Part shown: positions 24,504 through 28,352 of the stretch, piece after piece
How positions within the stretch are numbered: position 1 is the first letter of the stretch
How the letters are laid out: every line of letters starts with the position of its first letter
Origin: an uncultured Alistipes sp.
Lineage (GTDB): Bacteria > Bacteroidota > Bacteroidia > Bacteroidales > UBA932
Direction of reading: 5' to 3'
DNA length: 28,352 nt
Assembly (NCBI GenBank): GCA_902388455.1
Contig: CABMPD010000024.1
Location: forward strand, 1 to 28,352
Notes under the pieces: generated by a model
What the model was told of the DNA's origin: nothing
The model's database searches: none
What the model saw: only the letters and a program-made list of their open reading frames with translations
Position numbers and translations under genes: made by a program

Positions 24504-24535
24504 TTTGCCTTTTCCGATAATTAGTTATAATTTTG
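24504..24535 (+). promoter_or_regulatory. Promoter of iorA-iorB
   Basis: A near-ideal Bacteroidota promoter: TTTG at 24504-24507, a 20-base spacer and TAATTTTG at 24528-24535. The leader to the ATG at 24586 would be about 43 nt. Confidence 0.7.
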
Positions 24536-24585
24536 AAGTTAGAGAAAGACTTTCCTTTAAAATTGATAGAACAAAGTATATTTTT

Positions 24586-26211
24586 ATGAAATTACTATTA
24601 CTTGGCGATGAAGCCATAGCACTGGCGGCGATACATTCGGGTATTTCCGGTGTCTACGCCTATCCCGGAACTCCCTCTACGGAGATTACCGAGTACATCC
24701 AGAACCGTCAGAAGGCCGATCCGGCCTCTGACCGCATCTTCTGTAAATGGTGCACCAACGAGAAGACCGCTATGGAGGCGGCCCTGGGTATGTCCTATAT
24801 GGGCAAGCGGGCCCTGGTCTGCATGAAGCACGTCGGCATGAATGTGGCAGCCGATGCTTTCGTCAATTCCGCCATGACTGGAGCCAACGGAGGCCTGGTG
24901 GTTGTAGCGGCTGACGACCCTTCTATGCATTCTTCCCAGAATGAGCAGGATTCCCGCTTCTACGGTCGTTTCGCGATGATACCGTACTTCGAGCCTTCCT
25001 GCCAGCAGGAGGCCTACGATATGATCCGCGATGCATTTGACTATTCCGAGAAAATGCGTATTCCCGTACTGATGCGCATCACCACCCGCATGGCCCATTC
25101 CAGGGCAGAGGTGTCCACTTGGACTCTGAAGGACGGCAGCGAGGATATCCGTCCCCAGAACCAGATTCATTTTCCGGACAATCCCAGGCAGTGGATACTT
25201 CTTCCGGCCAATTCACGTGTGCGGAACGAGCAGCTGATTAAGGATAAGAAACAGTTCGGACTGGATTCTGCCGAGGATGCCCGCAACAGTTTTACCCCCG
25301 GAGAGGACAGGGGACTGGCCGTTGTGGCCTGCGGTATCGCCTACAACTATCTTCTGGAGAATTTCCCCAAAGGTGTGCCCTGCGGAGTGCTCAAGCTCAC
25401 ACGCTATCCCATTCCCCGTAAACTGGTGAACGATATGGTGGCATCCGGAGTACACCGTGTAATCGTGATGGAGGAGGGCCAGCCTTTCGTGGAGGACAAG
25501 ATCCGCGGTATGATCGGTTCCGAGATACAGGTCGAGGGCCGTCTCACCGGTCTGCTGCCCCGTACCGGAGAACTCACGCCCGACAGTGTCCGTGCTGCCC
25601 TGCATCTCAGTCCCCACAAGACTTTCCCTAAAGATGACATCGTGGTGCCGCGTCCGCCTGCTCTCTGTCAGGGATGCGGTCACAGGGACATGTACGCCGC
25701 TCTCAACGAGGTGGCTGCCGAGTATGAGGACTCCCGCGTGTTCAGCGATATAGGCTGTTATACCCTCGGTGCTCTGCCTCCGTTCAGGGCTATCCACACT
25801 ACGGTCGACATGGGCGCCTCGATCACCATGGCCAAGGGTGCCGCCGATGCCGGACAGTTCCCTTCGTTTGCCGTCATAGGTGACTCCACATTTACCCACT
25901 CCGGTATCACCGGTCTGCTCGACTGCGTCAACTCGGAGGCCAATGTGGTCATCATCATCTCCGACAACCTCACCACCGGTATGACCGGAGGGCAGGACTC
26001 GGCAGGTACAGGCAGGATAGAGAGCATCTGCGCCGGAGTCGGAGTCGATCCGGCCCACATCCGCGTGGTGGTGCCTCTCGCCAAGAACATGGAGGAGATA
26101 AAGAACGTTATCCGCGAGGAGGTGGAATATAAAGGAGTGTCGGTGGTTATCCCCCGCCGCGAGTGCATCCAGACCTTCAAGCGTCACGCCAGGGAGAAAA
26201 AGCAGCAGTAA
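24586..26211 (+). CDS. iorA: Indolepyruvate:ferredoxin oxidoreductase, alpha subunit
   Basis: A 541-residue thiamine-pyrophosphate enzyme that oxidatively decarboxylates aryl-pyruvates from aromatic amino acids to aryl-acetyl-CoA, reducing ferredoxin. The N-terminal pyrimidine-binding domain shows GVYAYPGTPSTEITEYI and CTNEKTAMEAALGMSYMGKRALVCMKHVGMN. The TPP domain shows LCQGCGHRDMYAALNE (about 360), GDSTFTHSGI (about 431) and SDNLTTGMTGGQ. The protein ends at RRECIQTFKRHAREKKQQ, without the two-[4Fe-4S] ferredoxin domain that many IorA proteins carry at this end. The ATG at 24586 is used; an upstream frame start at 24439 lies before the promoter. iorB follows after 30 nt. Confidence 0.94.
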   Translation: MKLLLLGDEAIALAAIHSGISGVYAYPGTPSTEITEYIQNRQKADPASDRIFCKWCTNEKTAMEAALGMSYMGKRALVCMKHVGMNVAADAFVNSAMTGANGGLVVVAADDPSMHSSQNEQDSRFYGRFAMIPYFEPSCQQEAYDMIRDAFDYSEKMRIPVLMRITTRMAHSRAEVSTWTLKDGSEDIRPQNQIHFPDNPRQWILLPANSRVRNEQLIKDKKQFGLDSAEDARNSFTPGEDRGLAVVACGIAYNYLLENFPKGVPCGVLKLTRYPIPRKLVNDMVASGVHRVIVMEEGQPFVEDKIRGMIGSEIQVEGRLTGLLPRTGELTPDSVRAALHLSPHKTFPKDDIVVPRPPALCQGCGHRDMYAALNEVAAEYEDSRVFSDIGCYTLGALPPFRAIHTTVDMGASITMAKGAADAGQFPSFAVIGDSTFTHSGITGLLDCVNSEANVVIIISDNLTTGMTGGQDSAGTGRIESICAGVGVDPAHIRVVVPLAKNMEEIKNVIREEVEYKGVSVVIPRRECIQTFKRHAREKKQQ

Positions 26212-26241
26212 TGTCAAATCCGTAAAAACTTAGAATCCGAT

Positions 26242-26823
26242 ATGAAAAAAGACATAATATTAGCCGGTGTGGGAGGACAGGGAATCCTCTCCATCGCCAC
26301 AGTCCTCGGAGAGGCCGCACTCACCAACGGTCTTCACATCAAGCAGGCCGAGGTTCACGGAATGAGCCAGCGCGGAGGCGACGTACAGAGCAACCTGCGC
26401 ATATCCTCCGAGCCTATCCACAGCGACCTGATTCCTTACGGCAAGGTGGACATCATCATGTCCCTCGAGCCTATGGAGGCCCTCCGTTACGTACAGGAGC
26501 TGTCCAAGGACGGATGGATCGTCACTTCGTCGGTGCCTTTCGTCAATATTCCGAACTATCCTGAGAAAGAGGAGATATACGCGCATCTGCGGAAGCTGCC
26601 ACATACGGTGATGCTGGATGTGGAGACTCTTGCCAAGGATGCCGGAGCTCCCGCACAGGCCGCCAATATGGTGCTGCTCGGTGCCGCCATCCCCATGATG
26701 GACCTCAGCTATGAGGCCGTCCGCGACGCCGTGGCCAAGGTGTTCTCCCGCAAGGGACAGGATGTCGTGGATAAGAACATCGCCGCCCTTGAGGCCGGTT
26801 ACCGCCATAGTGTCAGCAGATAA
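26242..26823 (+). CDS. iorB: Indolepyruvate:ferredoxin oxidoreductase, beta subunit
   Basis: A 193-residue gamma-type subunit of the 2-oxoacid:ferredoxin oxidoreductase family. The start IILAGVGGQGILSIATVLGEAA is the family's glycine-rich motif, followed by EVHGMSQRGGDVQSNLRIS and DIIMSLEPMEALRYV. It pairs with IorA in one complex for fermenting aromatic amino acids in anaerobes. No other gene follows in the operon; a strong terminator lies 47 nt after the stop. Confidence 0.94.
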   Translation: MKKDIILAGVGGQGILSIATVLGEAALTNGLHIKQAEVHGMSQRGGDVQSNLRISSEPIHSDLIPYGKVDIIMSLEPMEALRYVQELSKDGWIVTSSVPFVNIPNYPEKEEIYAHLRKLPHTVMLDVETLAKDAGAPAQAANMVLLGAAIPMMDLSYEAVRDAVAKVFSRKGQDVVDKNIAALEAGYRHSVSR

Positions 26824-26870
26824 CCGCGTGACAAACACGTATATTCAATAACCTTTCTCACACCTTGCCG

Positions 26871-26912
26871 AAAGAGGCTGTTCCGGATTGGTCTGGAGCA
26901 GCCTCTTTTTTA
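26871..26912 (+). terminator. Strong terminator after iorB
   Basis: Bases 26871-26887 pair with 26892-26908 over 17 positions, with two G:U pairs, around a TTGG loop. The stem ends in a run of T (26906-26911). It also lies just past the 3' end of the convergent kinase gene, but the T tract favours the plus strand. Confidence 0.9.
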
Positions 26913-26932
26913 TTGTCGCAGCCTTTGCTTCC

Positions 26933-27547
26933 TTATCTGAACAGTCCGAAGAGCCTTGCGTCTATCTGGTCGCAGACCTGACTGAAGTCCTCCTTGCGGT
27001 CCTCGAACCGGCAGGTGTCCACGTCCACTATCAGCAGCTCGCCCTTGTATTCCGATATCCACTGCTCGTAGCGGTCGTTGAGGCCCTTGAGGTAGTCTAT
27101 GCGGATGCTGTTCTCGTACTCGCGGCCGCGCTTCTGGATCTGCTCCACGAGGTTCGGAATCGACGAGCGCAGGTAGACCAGCAGGTCGGGATAGCCCACC
27201 ATCTTCTGCATCAGCTCGAAGAGGGAGGTGTAGTTGTCGAAGTCGCGGGAGTCCATCAGTCCCATGTCGTGCAGGTTCGGCGCGAATATCATCGCGTCCT
27301 CGTAGATAGTGCGGTCCTGAATCACGTTCTTCCCCGAGTTCTGGAACTCGACGATGTCCTTGAGCCTCTTGTTGAGGAAGTACACCTGGAGGTTGAACGA
27401 CCACCGCTGCATGTCGTTGTAGAAATCCACGAGATAGGGGTTGAAATCCACTGACTCGAAGTGCGGCTCCCATCCGTAATGCCTGGCCAGCAGACCCGTC
27501 AGGGTGGTCTTGCCGCTGCCTATGTTTCCTGCTACCGCTATGTGCAT
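26933..27547 (-). CDS. Deoxynucleoside kinase (deoxyadenosine/deoxycytidine kinase family)
   Basis: A 204-residue salvage kinase that phosphorylates deoxynucleosides with ATP. P-loop GNIGSGKTT at residues 7-15, the catalytic/substrate block VIQDRTIYEDAMIFA (DRS-like motif), and the LID region IQKRGREYENSIRIDYLKGLNDRYEQW are all present. The length fits bacterial dAK/dCK enzymes; base specificity cannot be read from sequence. The ATG at 27547 is used because the promoter element at 27575-27582 overlaps the longer in-frame start at 27577. Confidence 0.92.
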   Translation of the reverse strand: MHIAVAGNIGSGKTTLTGLLARHYGWEPHFESVDFNPYLVDFYNDMQRWSFNLQVYFLNKRLKDIVEFQNSGKNVIQDRTIYEDAMIFAPNLHDMGLMDSRDFDNYTSLFELMQKMVGYPDLLVYLRSSIPNLVEQIQKRGREYENSIRIDYLKGLNDRYEQWISEYKGELLIVDVDTCRFEDRKEDFSQVCDQIDARLFGLFR

Positions 27548-27574
27548 ATTGTCTTGACTTAATCTTTCTATGTG

Positions 27575-27582
27575 CAAAAGTA
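27575..27582 (-). promoter_or_regulatory. -7 promoter element for the deoxynucleoside kinase gene
   Basis: On the minus strand it reads TACTTTTG, matching TAnnTTTG. It is 28 nt upstream of the ATG at 27547 and squeezed into the short gap after the upstream gene's stop at 27589. Confidence 0.5.
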
Positions 27583-27588
27583 AGGAAA

Positions 27589-28352
27589 TTATTGTGAAAT
27601 CTTCCAGCCGGAGATGTTGTGTGCCTCCCGGTCGAAGTCGATTGCGACCTTGACGACGGGCAGGCCGCAGAGGGCGAAGCGTTCGGGGTACTGCTTCAGG
27701 TCTATCTGCTGCATGGCGGCATCCGCGCCGGCGTCGAGCTTCAGCTCCACTAAGTAGAGTTTAGAGGCGGTGCGCATGACCATGTCCACCCTGCCTTTCG
27801 GAGTGCGGACCTCCACGTCGGCGTAGTAGCCGAGGAGTGAGAAGATGATGTAGAGCACCTGCTGCCAGTGCCCCTCGTAACCGGAGTTGTCGGTGTAGGG
27901 GACGGTGCCGAGGAAGGTCTGCATGGCCTTCAGCGCTCCGTCCATGTCATCTTCGAGGAGGCATTCGGCCATGGTTATGAGGGTTGAGGAGGCCGATATG
28001 GTGTCAGGAGTCACGTAGTACGGTATCAGCGAGCGGAACAGGCCTATGCGCACCTCCTGGTTCGGTATGCCCAAAGTATAGGATTCGATGGCGGGAATGC
28101 CCTTTTTGATGGTGTAGTATCCGCTCTGGTAGAGCAGTGGGATGATGCTGGACAGCCTCTCTGTGGGGGTGTCGAATTCGTCCTTGCCGGCCTTGCAGGT
28201 CTCTCCCAGCTGGATGGGTGTCATGCGGAACTTGCGTATCATCTCTATGAGATATGTCGGAGTTCCGCTGCCGAACCAGTAGGAGTCGAGCTTTGCATTG
28301 GCGAAGGCCCTGAGGAGGCTGAACGGGTTGTAGATGTCGGGGGAGGGCCAGG
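27589..28352 (-). CDS. AAA-ATPase-like/PD-(D/E)XK nuclease-fold protein, C-terminal part
   Basis: At least 254 residues; the reading frame stays open to the window edge, so the N terminus, with the expected ATPase-like P-loop domain, is missing. An ATG at 28242 is not the real start: the frame upstream translates as WFGSGTPTYLIE, a segment conserved in this family. The C-terminal domain shows the nuclease-fold pattern GRVDMVM, then YLVELKL (Asp, Glu-x-Lys), then MQQIDLKQY. Members are numerous in Bacteroidales and have no proven function; a defence or mobile-element origin has been suggested. Also present is the family block LLYQSGYYTIK with LGIPNQEVRIGL. Confidence 0.88.
   Translation of the reverse strand, partial: WPSPDIYNPFSLLRAFANAKLDSYWFGSGTPTYLIEMIRKFRMTPIQLGETCKAGKDEFDTPTERLSSIIPLLYQSGYYTIKKGIPAIESYTLGIPNQEVRIGLFRSLIPYYVTPDTISASSTLITMAECLLEDDMDGALKAMQTFLGTVPYTDNSGYEGHWQQVLYIIFSLLGYYADVEVRTPKGRVDMVMRTASKLYLVELKLDAGADAAMQQIDLKQYPERFALCGLPVVKVAIDFDREAHNISGWKISQ

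Noticed and set aside
25213..26217. 334-codon frame antisense to iorA
   Set aside because: Mirror of iorA codon usage with no recognisable motif.

Overview
The window comes from a member of the phylum Bacteroidota, most likely order Bacteroidales. The 16S rRNA gene has Bacteroidales-type sequence. Its tRNAs do not encode CCA, most promoters fit the Bacteroidota -7 consensus TAnnTTTG, and the gene content (hmu heme operon, HmuY-type lipoprotein, dipeptidyl peptidase IV, panC-panD beside a flippase-like protein, indolepyruvate:ferredoxin oxidoreductase) is typical of anaerobic gut or oral Bacteroidales. I do not assign a genus.

Layout. (1) 1-1870: a 16S rRNA gene, tRNA-Ile(GAT) and tRNA-Ala(TGC), ending at a hairpin terminator. 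No 23S or 5S gene follows, so the rRNA genes look unlinked. The 3' end of tRNA-Ala lies inside a 31-bp inverted repeat. (2) 1871-3775: a noncoding stretch with small hairpins, then on the minus strand an exported TPR protein followed by a short unrecognised protein. (3) 4193-9160: a membrane-anchored HTH protein, an intergenic region rich in inverted repeats, then an operon of a secreted two-repeat protein, an HTH-less paralogue of the regulator, and an eight-helix FtsX/MacB-type ABC permease. (4) 9172-11832: two single genes, a WxcM/QdtA-like cupin and a dipeptidyl peptidase IV. (5) 11921-21568: a seven-gene heme operon: calycin-like lipoprotein, HmuY, HmuR, the CobN-like HmuS, and HmuT, HmuU and HmuV. 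(6) 21578-24464, minus strand: panC, panD, a flippase-like membrane protein and an outer-membrane barrel protein, with gaps of 0-2 nt. (7) 24504-26912: iorA-iorB with a clear promoter and a strong terminator. (8) 26933-28352, minus strand: a deoxynucleoside kinase and the C-terminal part of an AAA-ATPase-like/PD-(D/E)XK protein cut by the window edge.

How the genes work together. The heme operon is the most coherent system. Surface lipoproteins would capture heme and pass it to the TonB-dependent receptor HmuR. A periplasmic chelatase-like enzyme (HmuS), apparently anchored at both ends, would process it, with HmuU and HmuV forming an ExbB/ExbD-like proton-driven unit and HmuT as a multi-helix partner. 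Methionine-rich segments occur in the calycin-like lipoprotein and HmuS, and HmuY lacks histidines at its likely ligand positions. The second point of interest is the regulator/secreted-protein/mini-regulator/permease locus at 4193-9160, which I cannot match to a described system.
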